Below, in pieces: positions 36,631 through 46,007 of a stretch of 64,000 nucleotides of DNA (its first letter is position 1; each line of letters starts with the position of its first letter). A program made the position numbers and the translations under genes. Below the pieces are notes generated by a model. That model saw only the letters and a list, made by a program, of their open reading frames with translations, was not told the origin of the DNA and ran no database searches. Where the stretch lies: NCBI GenBank assembly GCA_041584755.1, contig JBFHDK010000005.1, positions 1 through 64,000 of the forward strand, in the 5' to 3' direction. This stretch comes from HB2-32-21 sp003448675. Its GTDB lineage: Bacteria > Pseudomonadota > Gammaproteobacteria > Pseudomonadales > Porticoccaceae.

Positions 36631-37001
36631 TGCAATGGCTGGCTGTTGCCATGGGCGGTGCGCTGGGCGCTGTGGGTCGCTATGGCATTAATGCCCTGGT
36701 GTATTCCCTGATGGGTACCCGGTTTCCGCTGGGTACCCTGGTGGTCAATGTGCTTGGTTCCCTGCTGATGGGCGTGTTTTATGTGCTAATTGTCGAGCGC
36801 CAGATGCTGCCCGGGCCCTGGCGAGAGTTTATAATGATTGGCTTGCTGGGTGCGTTTACCACATTTTCGGCTTTTTCCCTGGATATCCTGTCGCTGTGGG
36901 AAGGTGGGCATGTGGCGCTGGCGCTTATTTATGTGCTCGCCAGTGTGGTGTTATGTGTCATCGCGGCCCTGGCGGCTATCGCGCTGACACGGCTTTTTTA
37001 A
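36630..37001 (+). CDS. crcB: fluoride exporter CrcB/Fluc
   Basis: 123 residues, four membrane helices. GGALGAVGRYGIN starts helix 1, and the central GTLVVNVLGSLLMG holds the conserved Asn. GLLGAFTTFSAFSLD holds the Phe/Thr pore residues. Fluc proteins form dual-topology dimers that let fluoride out. Because it overlaps rarA, there is no room for a fluoride riboswitch directly upstream. Confidence 0.94.
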   Translation: MQWLAVAMGGALGAVGRYGINALVYSLMGTRFPLGTLVVNVLGSLLMGVFYVLIVERQMLPGPWREFIMIGLLGAFTTFSAFSLDILSLWEGGHVALALIYVLASVVLCVIAALAAIALTRLF

Positions 37002-37092
37002 CGAAAGGCCATTGACGATAAGCCCTGAATCATAAATTTTAATCCTGCTGCTTATGCCAGGTAGCGCTCGACCCTGAACCGGAATTATTCCC

Positions 37093-38367
37093 ATGCTTGA
37101 CCCGAAAGCCGTTCGCTCGGATACCACCACCATTGCCGCTGCCCTGGAGAAAAAGGGCTTTCAACTGGATGTTGCTCAACTGGAAAGTTTGGAAGAGCAG
37201 CGCAAGGTGTTGCAGGTGGAAGTGGAAAGCCTGCAGGCCCAGCGCAACAAGCGCTCCAAATCCATTGGCCAGGCCAAGGCGGCGGGGGAGGACATTGAGC
37301 CCTTGCTGGCCGAGGTCAATGAACTGAAAAGCCAGCTGGAACAAATTGACGGCAAGCTCAACGACATCCAGGCACGGCTCGATGACATCCTCTGGGGCAT
37401 CCCGAATATTCCCGACCCGCAAGTGCCCGAAGGCGCCAGTGAGGACGACAACGTTGAGATACACCGCTGGGGCGAGGTTCCCAGTTTTGATTTCGAGGTG
37501 CGTGACCACGTGGACCTGGGCGCGGGCTCTGGCCAACTGGATTTTGAGGGGGCCAGTAAAATCACCGGCTCGCGCTTTGCCGTGATGCACGATCAACTGG
37601 CGCTGATGCATCGGGCCCTGATCCAGTTTATGCTCAATACTCATACCCAGGAGCATGGCTACCGGGAAGTCTATGTGCCTTTTGTGGTTAACAGCGACTC
37701 CCTGCGCGGCACCGGCCAACTGCCCAAGTTCGAGGAAGACCTGTTTAAGCTCCATGGTGATCAGGCTTTTTATCTGATTCCGACGGCGGAAGTGCCGGTG
37801 ACCAACCTGCTGCGGGATGAAATTGTGCCCGCCGACGCCCTGCCCATGAAATTTGTCTGCCATAGCCCTTGCTTTCGCAGCGAGGCTGGCAGTTATGGTC
37901 GTGACACTCGAGGCATGATTCGCCAGCATCAGTTCGAAAAAGTAGAGCTGGTACAGTTTATGAAGCCAGAGGATTCCGAAGGCGCCCTGGAATCCCTGCG
38001 TGAGCACGCCGAAACCATTCTGCAAAAGCTCGGCCTCCCTTACCGAGCGGTCATGCTTTGCGGTGGCGATCTCGGTTTCTCCGCCGCCCGCACTTATGAT
38101 CTGGAAGTCTGGCTGCCTTCACAGGCTACCTACCGGGAAATTTCTTCATGCAGTAATTTTCGGGATTTTCAGGCCCGGCGCATGAAGGCCCGCTGGCGTA
38201 ACCCAGAAGCCAAAAAGCCGGAATTACTTCATACCATCAATGGCTCGGGTCTGGCGGTGGGGCGCACGCTGATCGCTATTATGGAAAACTTCCAGCAGGC
38301 CGATGGTTCGATTACCGTACCCGAAGTGCTGAGGCCCTATATGGGTGGGCTGGAGCGAATCTCCTGA
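37093..38367 (+). CDS. serS: seryl-tRNA synthetase
   Basis: 424 residues. Class II synthetase: an N-terminal coiled-coil arm (about 30-105) binds the long variable arm of tRNA-Ser. The catalytic core has motif 2 in FRSEAGSYGRDTRGMIRQHQF and motif 3 in NGSGLAVGRTLIAIMENFQ. The tRNA-Ser(GGA) substrate is encoded at 43.1 kb. Full normal length. Confidence 0.97.
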   Translation: MLDPKAVRSDTTTIAAALEKKGFQLDVAQLESLEEQRKVLQVEVESLQAQRNKRSKSIGQAKAAGEDIEPLLAEVNELKSQLEQIDGKLNDIQARLDDILWGIPNIPDPQVPEGASEDDNVEIHRWGEVPSFDFEVRDHVDLGAGSGQLDFEGASKITGSRFAVMHDQLALMHRALIQFMLNTHTQEHGYREVYVPFVVNSDSLRGTGQLPKFEEDLFKLHGDQAFYLIPTAEVPVTNLLRDEIVPADALPMKFVCHSPCFRSEAGSYGRDTRGMIRQHQFEKVELVQFMKPEDSEGALESLREHAETILQKLGLPYRAVMLCGGDLGFSAARTYDLEVWLPSQATYREISSCSNFRDFQARRMKARWRNPEAKKPELLHTINGSGLAVGRTLIAIMENFQQADGSITVPEVLRPYMGGLERIS

Positions 38368-38398
38368 ACTTTCGAGCGATTTTTAAATCCAGATTGTT

Positions 38399-39829
38399 AT
38401 GAATTATTTGCCCCTGTTTCACCGTATTCAGGGCCGCACCTGTCTGGTGGTCGGTGGCGGCCAGGTGGCGTTGCGCAAACTGCGAATTCTCACGGAGGCC
38501 GGTGCCCATATTGTTATGGTTGCACCCGAGGTGGATGAAGCCGTGGCACAACTCCTTAAGGCTTATCAGCAAGCTCGGAGTGCCAATGTCGCAGTTATTA
38601 GACAGCGGGAGTTTATCGAGACGGATCTGGATGGTGTGGTGCTGGCGGTTGCCGCGACCGCCGACCAAACGGTTAACACGCAAGTGTCGCAACAGGCTCA
38701 GGCGCGCAATATCGCCGTCAATGTGGTGGATCAGCCGGAGCTGTGCACCGTGATTTTTCCCGCCGTGATTGATCGTTCGCCGGTGCAGGTGGCCATCAGT
38801 TCTGGCGGCGCCAGCCCGGTGCTGGTGCGCCAGTTGCGCGGGCAGTTGGAAGCCCTGTTGCCTGCGGCATTGGGCAGGCTGGCGGAATTGGCCGGCAGGT
38901 TTCGCCACCGGGTTCAGGCACGTATCGCCGATGGTGGTGCTCGGCGCCGGTTTTGGGAATCAGCGCTTGAAGGGGAAATCCCCGAGCGGGTGTATGCCGG
39001 TGACACTGACGGCGCGGAAAGCGCCCTGGAGCAGGCTCTCGCTATTGCAGAGGCTACCGGGGAAGGTCAGGCCCAAAGCCATAAAGGCGAAGTCTATCTG
39101 GTGGGCGCGGGGCCGGGCGATCCCGACTTGCTGACCTTTCGGGCTTTGCGCCTGATGCAGCAGGCCGATGTGGTGCTCTACGATCGTTTGGTGTCGCCGG
39201 GTGTGCTGGCCATGGTGCGGCGCGATGCCGCGCAGATTTATGTTGGCAAACGTGCCGGCTGCCACAGCCTAAGCCAGCCGGAAATCAACGACAAATTGAT
39301 CGAACTGGCCCGGGATGGCAAACGGGTGCTACGCCTCAAGGGCGGTGATCCCTTTATTTTTGGTCGCGGTGGCGAGGAGATTGAACGCCTGAGCGGTGCC
39401 GGTATCACTTTTCAGGTGGTGCCCGGCATCACCGCCGCTACGGGCTGTGCTAGCTACGCGGGTATTCCACTTACCCACCGGGATTGTGCCCAATCGGTTC
39501 GTTTTATTGCTGGGCACAAGCAGGACGGCAAGCTGGAACTGGACTGGTCCAATCTGGTCAACGATAACGAAACCCTGGTTTTCTATATGAGCCTCAGGGG
39601 CCTGGAAGATATCTGCAGTAAGCTAAGGGAACATGGCATGCCAGCGGATATGCCTGCGGCGCTGGTGGCGAAAGGCACACTACCCGAACAGCGAGTATTG
39701 GTGGGTGATCTGCAAAGCTTGCCGATCCAGGTTCGGGATAGCGGGGTGCGGGCACCGACCCTGCTGATTATCGGCCGGGTGGTGGGCCTGCGAGGCAAAC
39801 TGAACTGGTTCAAGGGAACAAAGGAATAA
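38399..39829 (+). CDS. cysG: siroheme synthase (multifunctional CysG)
   Basis: 476 residues, a fusion of two modules. The N-terminal part (1-210) is the NAD-dependent precorrin-2 dehydrogenase/ferrochelatase with VVGGGQVALRKLRIL. The C-terminal part (from about 225) is uroporphyrinogen III methyltransferase with YLVGAGPGDPDLLTFRALR and the LKGGDPFIFGRGGEE motif. Makes sirohaem for sulfite and nitrite reductases. It follows serS, as in Pseudomonas, and is three bases from gor. Confidence 0.96.
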   Translation: MNYLPLFHRIQGRTCLVVGGGQVALRKLRILTEAGAHIVMVAPEVDEAVAQLLKAYQQARSANVAVIRQREFIETDLDGVVLAVAATADQTVNTQVSQQAQARNIAVNVVDQPELCTVIFPAVIDRSPVQVAISSGGASPVLVRQLRGQLEALLPAALGRLAELAGRFRHRVQARIADGGARRRFWESALEGEIPERVYAGDTDGAESALEQALAIAEATGEGQAQSHKGEVYLVGAGPGDPDLLTFRALRLMQQADVVLYDRLVSPGVLAMVRRDAAQIYVGKRAGCHSLSQPEINDKLIELARDGKRVLRLKGGDPFIFGRGGEEIERLSGAGITFQVVPGITAATGCASYAGIPLTHRDCAQSVRFIAGHKQDGKLELDWSNLVNDNETLVFYMSLRGLEDICSKLREHGMPADMPAALVAKGTLPEQRVLVGDLQSLPIQVRDSGVRAPTLLIIGRVVGLRGKLNWFKGTKE

Positions 39830-39832
39830 GCA

Positions 39833-41185
39833 ATGGCTGAATACGACTACGACCTGTTTGTTATCGGCGCCGGCTCCGGCGGTGTGAGGGCCGCGCGTAT
39901 GTCAGCCAGTTACGGCGCCCGCGTCGCCATTGCCGAGCAGCAATACCTGGGCGGCACCTGTGTCAACGTCGGTTGCGTGCCGAAAAAACTGTTTGTCTAC
40001 GCCTCGGAATTTCACGGAGAATTTTCCAGCGCCGCTGGCTTTGGCTGGCAGGTGCCCTCGACCAGTTTTGACTGGCCCACTCTGCGGGATAACAAAAACG
40101 TGGAAATCGAGCGTTTAAACGGCATTTACGGACGTCTGCTGGACCAGGCCGGGGTGGAACTTTTTAATGGCCGAGCGGTAATTGCCGGGCCTAACGAGGT
40201 CGCCATTGGTGAGCAAAAAATCAGTGCCCGCTATATTCTCGTGTGTCCAGGCGGGCGTCCCTTTGTGCCGGAGTTTCCCGGCGCCGAGCACGTAGTTACC
40301 TCGGATCAGGCGTTTTATCTCGACCACCTGCCCGAAGTCATCACCATCGTCGGCGGCGGTTATATCGCCGTTGAATTTGCCGGTATCTTTGCCGGCCTCG
40401 GTGTGCGGACTCACCTGGTGTATCGCGGGGCGCTGTTTCTCAGGGGCTTTGATCAGGACTTGCGGGAAACCCTGGCCGAGCAGATGGCGGAAAAGGGTAT
40501 CGAGCTGCATTTCAATACCGACGTCACCGCCGTCGAGCGGCAGGGCGACTTGCATCGGGTTCAATTGTCCAGTGGCGAAAGCCTGAGCTGCGGTTTGGTG
40601 ATGTACGCCACCGGCAGGCGACCCGCGACGAATAACATGGGCCTGGAAAACACTGCGGTCAAACTCAATGAGAAGGGCGCCATCGAGGTGGATCAATATT
40701 TTCAAACCGCCGAGCCTTCCATCTACGCTCTCGGCGATGTGATCGGACGTATGGAACTGACCCCGGTCGCCATTCGAGAGGGCATAATTCTTGCGGCCAA
40801 CCTGTTTAATGGCGGCTCCGACACCATGGATTATGATTTTATTCCTACGGCGGTTTTCAGCCAGCCGAATCTGGGCACCGTCGGATATACCGAAGCCGAG
40901 GCCAGGGAGCTGTTTGGACAGGTGGATATTTACCGCACCAAATTTACCCCCATGAAACAAAGCCTGGGTGGCGGTGCGGAAAAAATGCTGATGAAGCTGG
41001 TCGTCGATGCGCAAACCGACCGGGTGGTAGGCTGCCACATGCTCGGCGAAGGTGCTGGCGAAATTATTCAGGGCCTTGCCGTGGCGGTAAAAGCAGGTGC
41101 TACCAAGGCCGATTTTGACGCCACCGTGGGCATTCATCCCACGGCCGCCGAAGAATTTGTCACCTTGCGGGAACCGATCACTTAG
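39833..41185 (+). CDS. gor: glutathione-disulfide reductase
   Basis: 450 residues. FAD motif VIGAGSGGVRAARMSA near 10, redox disulfide CVNVGC at 43-48, NAD(P) motif IVGGGYIAVEFAGIFAGLG near 175, and a dimerisation domain with HPTAAEEFV carrying the catalytic His. The residues after the second motif (VYRGALFLRGFD) fit NADPH use. It shares the trypanothione/glutathione reductase fold; dihydrolipoamide dehydrogenase is less likely given length and motifs. Confidence 0.93.
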   Translation: MAEYDYDLFVIGAGSGGVRAARMSASYGARVAIAEQQYLGGTCVNVGCVPKKLFVYASEFHGEFSSAAGFGWQVPSTSFDWPTLRDNKNVEIERLNGIYGRLLDQAGVELFNGRAVIAGPNEVAIGEQKISARYILVCPGGRPFVPEFPGAEHVVTSDQAFYLDHLPEVITIVGGGYIAVEFAGIFAGLGVRTHLVYRGALFLRGFDQDLRETLAEQMAEKGIELHFNTDVTAVERQGDLHRVQLSSGESLSCGLVMYATGRRPATNNMGLENTAVKLNEKGAIEVDQYFQTAEPSIYALGDVIGRMELTPVAIREGIILAANLFNGGSDTMDYDFIPTAVFSQPNLGTVGYTEAEARELFGQVDIYRTKFTPMKQSLGGGAEKMLMKLVVDAQTDRVVGCHMLGEGAGEIIQGLAVAVKAGATKADFDATVGIHPTAAEEFVTLREPIT

Positions 41186-41245
41186 GCTTTGTTGCGACCT
41201 TTTTTCGCGCCCACCTAACTGGAAAAACCTAAAATAAGCGAAAAT

Positions 41246-41273
41246 AATAAAGGCCACATAAGTGGCCTTTATT
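41246..41273 (+). terminator. bidirectional terminator between gor and the alcohol dehydrogenase
   Basis: Perfect 12-bp stem AATAAAGGCCAC/GTGGCCTTTATT with an ATAA loop. It lies between converging genes and can stop both. Confidence 0.92.
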
Positions 41274-41310
41274 GTTAGAGCATGCAGCGCTCAAAGCGCG
41301 CGAGGGAAAC

Positions 41311-42402
41311 TTAGTAAACAATAATCCCGCGAATGTTTTTACCCTCGACCATGTCTTCAAAGCCCTGCTGAACTTCGTCAATGGAGTAAGTGCGTGAGCA
41401 CATACGGTCCAGGTCCAGTTGCCCAGTTTCGTAAAAGCCAAGCAGCTTGGCAAAGTCCACTTTGGCGTTGGTGCTGCCGTAGATACAACCGCAGACCTTT
41501 TTCGAGGACAAGGGCATTTCCAGAGCGCTGAACTTGTACTCTTCCTCAGGGCTGCCGGCGCCAACCATACAGGTTGTTCCGCCACGGCGGGTGGCGGCAT
41601 AGGCCTGGGCCGCAACGCCTGGTACGCCGATCACTTCAAAGGCGTAGTCAACACCGATGCCACCGGTGATCTCCATAATTTGCGCAACCGGATCGCTGCT
41701 GGCGTTGACCGTGTGGGTAGCGCCAAAGTCGCGGGCTGCTTCCAGCTTGGCGTCGTTCAGATCGACAGCGATCAGCGGGTTGGCGCCAGCAATCTTCGCG
41801 CCCTGCAAGGCGGACAGGCCAACACCACCGCAACCGAACACGGCAACGCTGCTGCCAGGTTGTACCTCGGCGGTGTTCAGCGCGGCGCCAGCTCCAGTCA
41901 TGACGCCACAACCGACCAGTGCGGCGGCTTTCAGGTCATATTTCTTGTCGATGGCCACCACACACATGGAAGGGCAGACCACCTGCTCGGCCATATTTCC
42001 CAACGCGGCAAAAGCGCCGATATATTCGCCATCGAGCTTGACGCGGCTGGTCCCATCGGGCTGCATGCCGGTGAAAATGTCCGTGGCGGTGCACAACCAG
42101 GGCTCCTGGTGCAGGCAGAAATAACATTCACCACACATGGGAATAAACGAAGTAATGACATGGTCGCCTACTTTGACGTTAGTGACGTTTTCGCCGACTT
42201 CCTCAACCACGCCCGCGCCTTCATGACCCAGGACGATCGGCGTTGGCATGGGCAGCTTACCCCCGAGTACCGCATTATCGGACTGGCAAATACCGGTGGC
42301 GACCATGCGCACCCGAACTTCATTCGCCTTGGGGGAATCATACTCAACTTCCTGTACCGAAAATTCGTTAATTCCCGTCATTACAACTGCTTTTGCTTTC
42401 AT
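41311..42402 (-). CDS. zinc-dependent alcohol dehydrogenase (MDR family)
   Basis: 363 residues. Catalytic zinc ligands are the Cys in GICQSDN (about 41), the His in LGHEGAG (about 63) and a Cys in the VGCGVMTG segment (about 170). The structural zinc lobe CGECYFCLHQEPWLC is complete. The nucleotide motif GCGGVGLSA lies near 195. Substrate is unknown; relatives oxidise primary, aryl or terpene alcohols with NAD. The start is set at 42402 because GAGGCTAGG precedes it, while the ATG four codons upstream has no ribosome site. Located at the edge of the accessory islet. Confidence 0.88.
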   Translation of the reverse strand: MKAKAVVMTGINEFSVQEVEYDSPKANEVRVRMVATGICQSDNAVLGGKLPMPTPIVLGHEGAGVVEEVGENVTNVKVGDHVITSFIPMCGECYFCLHQEPWLCTATDIFTGMQPDGTSRVKLDGEYIGAFAALGNMAEQVVCPSMCVVAIDKKYDLKAAALVGCGVMTGAGAALNTAEVQPGSSVAVFGCGGVGLSALQGAKIAGANPLIAVDLNDAKLEAARDFGATHTVNASSDPVAQIMEITGGIGVDYAFEVIGVPGVAAQAYAATRRGGTTCMVGAGSPEEEYKFSALEMPLSSKKVCGCIYGSTNAKVDFAKLLGFYETGQLDLDRMCSRTYSIDEVQQGFEDMVEGKNIRGIIVY

Positions 42403-42696
42403 ACCTAGCCTCAATGTCTGTTGTATATGTTTGTTGTGGTAATTGGCCTCAAGGGCGGTTATTAGCCGCGATCAGTGGCGTATGCCCGTGAAAAACGACG
42501 CGCGGAATCTAGCACGGCAAGGCCGCCTTGTCAGCTTACTCAGGTTGACAAGACGGGAGGGCAAAAGTGTCGCCACGCGCGAAAGTTCAACTGGTATTCG
42601 GGTGTAATCCAAGGGCTTGACGGGTATCAAACCTTTGAGGTGCCGGCCTGGGCTAGAATGAGGCGTTTTTCAACACTAAAGCGGGCGGAGTTAGCA

Positions 42697-42918
42697 ATGT
42701 CAGGTGAATCAACAAAGGCGAATGCAGTCATTACCCAGGCCCTGGAAGAGGCCGGTGCCAGTGCCAGCATGGACAAAGATGCCATGGGCCGGGCCCTGAT
42801 TCAGGCGGTAGTGGAACAGTACCGCAGTTACCGTAGCGCCAGGGATATTGCCCAGGAGTTGGAATACCTGGCCGAATCCCTTGACGACGACGACCCCGTA
42901 GTAACACGGGGCTGTTGA
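42697..42918 (+). CDS. small acidic conserved-looking protein
   Basis: 73 residues, no signal peptide or membrane helix. The sequence is mainly helical: an Ala-rich helix (about 8-30), then GRALIQAVVEQYRSYRSARDIAQELEYL-type helices, and a run of Asp near the C-terminus. Ribosome site GGCGGAG lies 6 bases before the ATG, and the codon pattern looks coding. I do not recognise a domain and give no function. It sits alone between the divergent alcohol dehydrogenase and tRNA-Ser. Confidence 0.7.
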   Translation: MSGESTKANAVITQALEEAGASASMDKDAMGRALIQAVVEQYRSYRSARDIAQELEYLAESLDDDDPVVTRGC

Positions 42919-42983
42919 TTGAGGTAATTCGTTGCTCTGATTCTTTCGCCGGAATACTCCGTGTACAGTCATCCGTCAGTCAA

Positions 42984-43012
42984 TTGCCTTCACTAACGTT
43001 CTTGTGTAGAGT
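42984..43012 (+). promoter_or_regulatory. promoter of tRNA-Ser
   Basis: TTGCCT (42984-42989) and TAGAGT (43007-43012) are 17 bases apart, followed by a GC-rich discriminator. The transcript would start about 45 bases before the tRNA. Confidence 0.6.
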
Positions 43013-43063
43013 GGCCGCCCTTTTGCAGTGGTCGCGGAGCGCAACCCCGCCGCTGTATCCCAC

Positions 43064-43151
43064 GGTGAGGTGGCCGAGTGGTCGAAGGCGCACGCCTGGA
43101 AAGTGTGTATACGGAAACGTATCGAGGGTTCGAATCCCTCCCTCACCGCCA
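43064..43151 (+). tRNA. tRNA-Ser(GGA)
   Basis: 88 bases including an encoded CCA. Acceptor GGTGAGG/CCTCACC, anticodon GGA in CTGGAAAGT, long class II variable arm with GTATACGGAAACGTATC, and T-arm AGGGTTCGAATCCCT. A decayed insertion element begins about 100 bases downstream. Confidence 0.97.
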
Positions 43152-43255
43152 TTCTACGATTAAGCCACAGTTGCTTCCCGTTTCCCTTGGCTCGAGATAA
43201 ACGAGCTGTTGTTGACGGGAGGGGTGAGAGCCCTCTCGGTTCGACAAAATGCGCC

Positions 43256-44018
43256 TCAGGATTTGGTCGGCAAGTGCAGCATCTTTGGCTGGCCTCGCCC
43301 GTTGATGAGGTGTTCGAGGGCGGTAAGCACGCGTTACGCTGGTCGCGGGAGATCGAACGCTATGGTTAAACCCCAAAGCCATGGTTTTAGAGGACGTTAA
43401 ATAATGGGTTACTACGTCCTTCTTCCAGCCTGTGATGCTTAAAGACACTGACCAGTGTTCGTTGGTGGGAGCTGATACAGCCAATGGTTCGGGTCTATTC
43501 CGCGCCAGGCGCTTCCTGGGCTAGATCCGGGGAAGCAGTCCCAATTCCTGGTAGATGCGGTAAACGTGCGTGTAGTTCCTGCCATGGCCTGACGCTGCCA
43601 GGGAGCAGGAATCGCAGGCCAAAGTCCTTGTTACTCTGGTTCTTGGTGAGCCGGATGAATTGATCCGCAACCCCCGTATTCTCGCCGTTGAGAAGCCGCT
43701 GGTAGCGGCAACAGGTCTCACTAACCCCCGGGTATTCACAGATTCGGTGAGCGCTGAATAGCTGTTTTTTAAAAACCTCATTAGTTATCTCGCGGCGTCG
43801 AAACAGGTTTACGAACTTCCCCCAAAGTCTCCTTTACGAAACTTTCCTTGAATACACGCTTCGGCATACCTGTTTTTAAAGCGGCGGCTTTCCTCCGCCA
43901 GCGTGTTGAGTCTAGCCACTATGGATGGGTCCATGCTGCTGTACTTGGCTCGCCACTTGGAGAATGTCGCGCTACTCATGCAGTACGCGCGACTCAAAGT
44001 CGGGAGCGGGTACCCCAA
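43256..44018 (-). pseudogene. decayed IS3-family transposase (orfA and orfB remnants)
   Basis: Minus-strand pieces match IS3-family transposases. The upstream piece (from 44018) has SSATFSKWRAKYSSMDPS and a leucine-zipper-like EESRRFKNRYAE, as in OrfA. Around 43800-43600 a second frame reads RRREITNEVFKK and then GVSETCCRYQRLLNGEN, ending GLRFLL, as in OrfB. A frameshift follows, then HVYRIYQELGLLPRI, a TAG stop where relatives have Lys, PRKRLAR, and RPEPLAVSAPTNEHWS. Another shift leads to RVLTALEHLINGRGQPK, preceded by an internal stop. Several frameshifts and stops mean no active transposase. The DDE motif is not recognisable in full, and terminal repeats were not found. Confidence 0.8.
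43256..44018. mobile_element. remnant of an IS3-family insertion sequence
   Basis: The boundaries given are those of the recognisable coding remnant. The real element would normally be about 1.2-1.4 kb with terminal inverted repeats; neither end nor a target duplication could be identified, so it is old and eroded. Confidence 0.65.
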
Positions 44019-44372
44019 TCCCGCCTGGTTTGAATGTTGTTGGGATCTGGCTGTCCCAAAATTTTAACCGTTTCTTGCAGAATCTACTTATCGCTAGACT
44101 ACGAGAAGGTTCCAATTTTGATTACCCCTGATTTTCGAGGAGGTTACGATTCCCGAAATTAAGGTCTCAGTGTTTGGTAACACGGTCCAGAATTCATTCC
44201 GGCTATTACGCTGTTTCCGTTTGAAGCGCAGTACGAATAATTATTTTAGATAATAACAATAATTCTGTTGAATTATGAAGGTAAGTCTGTCACCTTGCTT
44301 CGCGCAATTTTAAATCACACTGTAGGGTAAGCCCTGCAAAATATATAAATAAACTCTGATACGGAGACTTTA
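44019..44372. other. 354-base AT-rich gap before the DUF1329 gene
   Basis: No supported reading frame. AT-rich bases around 44230-44280 may contain the promoter of the DUF1329 gene, but no -35/-10 pair of good spacing stands out. It may include the lost end of the insertion element. Confidence 0.45.
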
Positions 44373-45788
44373 ATGGAGAGGGTAGTTAAGGTGCTAGCAA
44401 TTAAGGTGCTAAGAGGTGGTCTAGGGGTATTGGTTGCAGGCTTGGTCGCTGCTGGCCATGTTATGGCTGGGATTTCGGCGGAGGACCGAGCTCGAATTGG
44501 GCTGGAAGGCGCCGAGTTGACACCTTCGGGTGCGATTAGGGCGGGTAATGCGGAGGGAACTATCCCCGAATTTAAGTACGAGCCCATCGTCCCGCCCGCT
44601 GACTTTTCCACAGGTGAATATCACACGGACCCGTTTCGTGAAGACCAGGTGCTGTTCAAAATTACCGCGCAAAACTTCCAGGAGTATGCGGAAAAGTTGT
44701 CGATCGGGCAGCAGAATATGTTTAAAAACTACCCCGACTATTATATGAATATCTACCCGACTCGGCGTTCTGCGGTATTCAAACCTTACATATATGAGGC
44801 GGCGTTAAAGAATCTCGATCGCGCCGAGCTCGTCCGAGCCGATGTCAAAATGGGTATAGTCGGTTTCAAGGGTGCGCGTAAGGCATGGGCTTTTCCTATT
44901 CCGAAAAACGGAGATGAGGCCTGGATGAACCAGGCATCCAGGCCGGTCAATACCTGGATGGATTCGGTAGAAACTACGATCGCGGTGACTAGCAGTGGTG
45001 ATTACACGGTCAATAAGTTAAGCGTTCAGCAGCACTGGATGTGGAGTGATCCTGAGATATCCGATGAGGACTTCAACCCGGCTCAACAGGGCATGCTTTA
45101 CAATCAGGTTTTGGTTGCACCACCGAAAGTTGCTGGACAGGTGGTTATGGCGCGAGACCCGGTGGTTTTTACGGAAGTGTTTCGTCGGGCTTGGGCCTAC
45201 AGCCCGGGACAGCGACGCGTGAAGCGGGCGCCGCAGATCGTTTATGACAATCCGTTAACAGCGAGTGATGGTCTGGCCACTACTGATCAAGGCTGGGGTT
45301 TTAACGGGCCTAATGACCGGTTCAGTTATAAGCTGCTGGGACGAAAAGAAGTTTATGTGCCCTACAACCCCTACAAAATTCACGCTAAGGAAGCCACCCC
45401 GGACGTGGTTATTAACGACAAGGGGCGTATTAATCAGGAGTTCCTGCGTTACGAACTGCACCGGGTCTGGGTGGTGGAAGCGACGTTGAAAGAAGGTACC
45501 AATCACGACTACGGCAAGCGGGTTTATTATCTGGATGAAGACTCCTGGTGGATTATGCTTGTCGATGGCTACGATCGTCGTGGTGACATCTGGCGTCACT
45601 GGGAGGATCACCACGTCTTTTACTATGATACAGGCTTTATGAATCGAACCGCGGAAATTCAGTACGATTTCAATGCCCACCGCATGCTCTATCTCGGTTT
45701 CGATAAGAGTAAGGGGCCGGATTTCACCTGGCGTGCAAAGAACAACTATTTCACACCATCTGCGGTACGTAGGCGGGGTATACGATGA
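44373..45788 (+). CDS. DUF1329 family exported protein
   Basis: 471 residues. A long signal-like N-terminus (hydrophobic core about 17-31, cleavage near VMAG) is followed by the DUF1329 domain over the whole length. Family features seen are LTPSGAIRAGN near 49, an aromatic-rich middle, the AWAYSPGQRRVKRAP segment near 273 and the PYNPYKIH segment. Members are predicted periplasmic or outer-membrane-associated beta-rich proteins with a LolA-like relation. They are often encoded next to DUF1302 proteins and RND lipid transporters, which are absent here. Molecular function is unknown. It ends at a terminator, so it is transcribed alone. Confidence 0.87.
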   Translation: MERVVKVLAIKVLRGGLGVLVAGLVAAGHVMAGISAEDRARIGLEGAELTPSGAIRAGNAEGTIPEFKYEPIVPPADFSTGEYHTDPFREDQVLFKITAQNFQEYAEKLSIGQQNMFKNYPDYYMNIYPTRRSAVFKPYIYEAALKNLDRAELVRADVKMGIVGFKGARKAWAFPIPKNGDEAWMNQASRPVNTWMDSVETTIAVTSSGDYTVNKLSVQQHWMWSDPEISDEDFNPAQQGMLYNQVLVAPPKVAGQVVMARDPVVFTEVFRRAWAYSPGQRRVKRAPQIVYDNPLTASDGLATTDQGWGFNGPNDRFSYKLLGRKEVYVPYNPYKIHAKEATPDVVINDKGRINQEFLRYELHRVWVVEATLKEGTNHDYGKRVYYLDEDSWWIMLVDGYDRRGDIWRHWEDHHVFYYDTGFMNRTAEIQYDFNAHRMLYLGFDKSKGPDFTWRAKNNYFTPSAVRRRGIR

Positions 45789-45822
45789 AGGTGTCGAATT
45801 AAATATAAAGTAAATGTTTTAG

Positions 45823-45857
45823 AAAAAAAGCCCGGTGTCTGAGTCCTGGGCTTTTTT
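45823..45857 (+). terminator. terminator of the DUF1329 gene
   Basis: AAAAAAAGCCCGG pairs with CCTGGGCTTTTTT (one G-T pair) around a loop of about 10 bases, ending in T6. Confidence 0.85.
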
Positions 45858-46007
45858 ATGCCCGTGATTAAGCCGTTATAAAGTCGTAGTGAGGGCCCTG
45901 TAAATAGGCTGCTGCAGCTTTAGTACGGAGTTTTTCCGTGCTTAATACAGGATATAAGAATAATCGCGTAAAAATACAGCGGAGGCGCTTAAACTTGTCT
46001 TTTGCAC

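Noticed and set aside
36600..36660. Fluoride riboswitch upstream of crcB
   Set aside because: crcB overlaps rarA by one base and the upstream bases are coding for the RarA end, leaving no separate leader.
42617..42659. TTGACG and TAGAAT as a promoter for the 73-residue protein
   Set aside because: The hexamers are 31 bases apart, too far for one promoter.
42915..43163. 82-residue frame over tRNA-Ser
   Set aside because: It runs straight through the tRNA gene and has no family resemblance or ribosome site.
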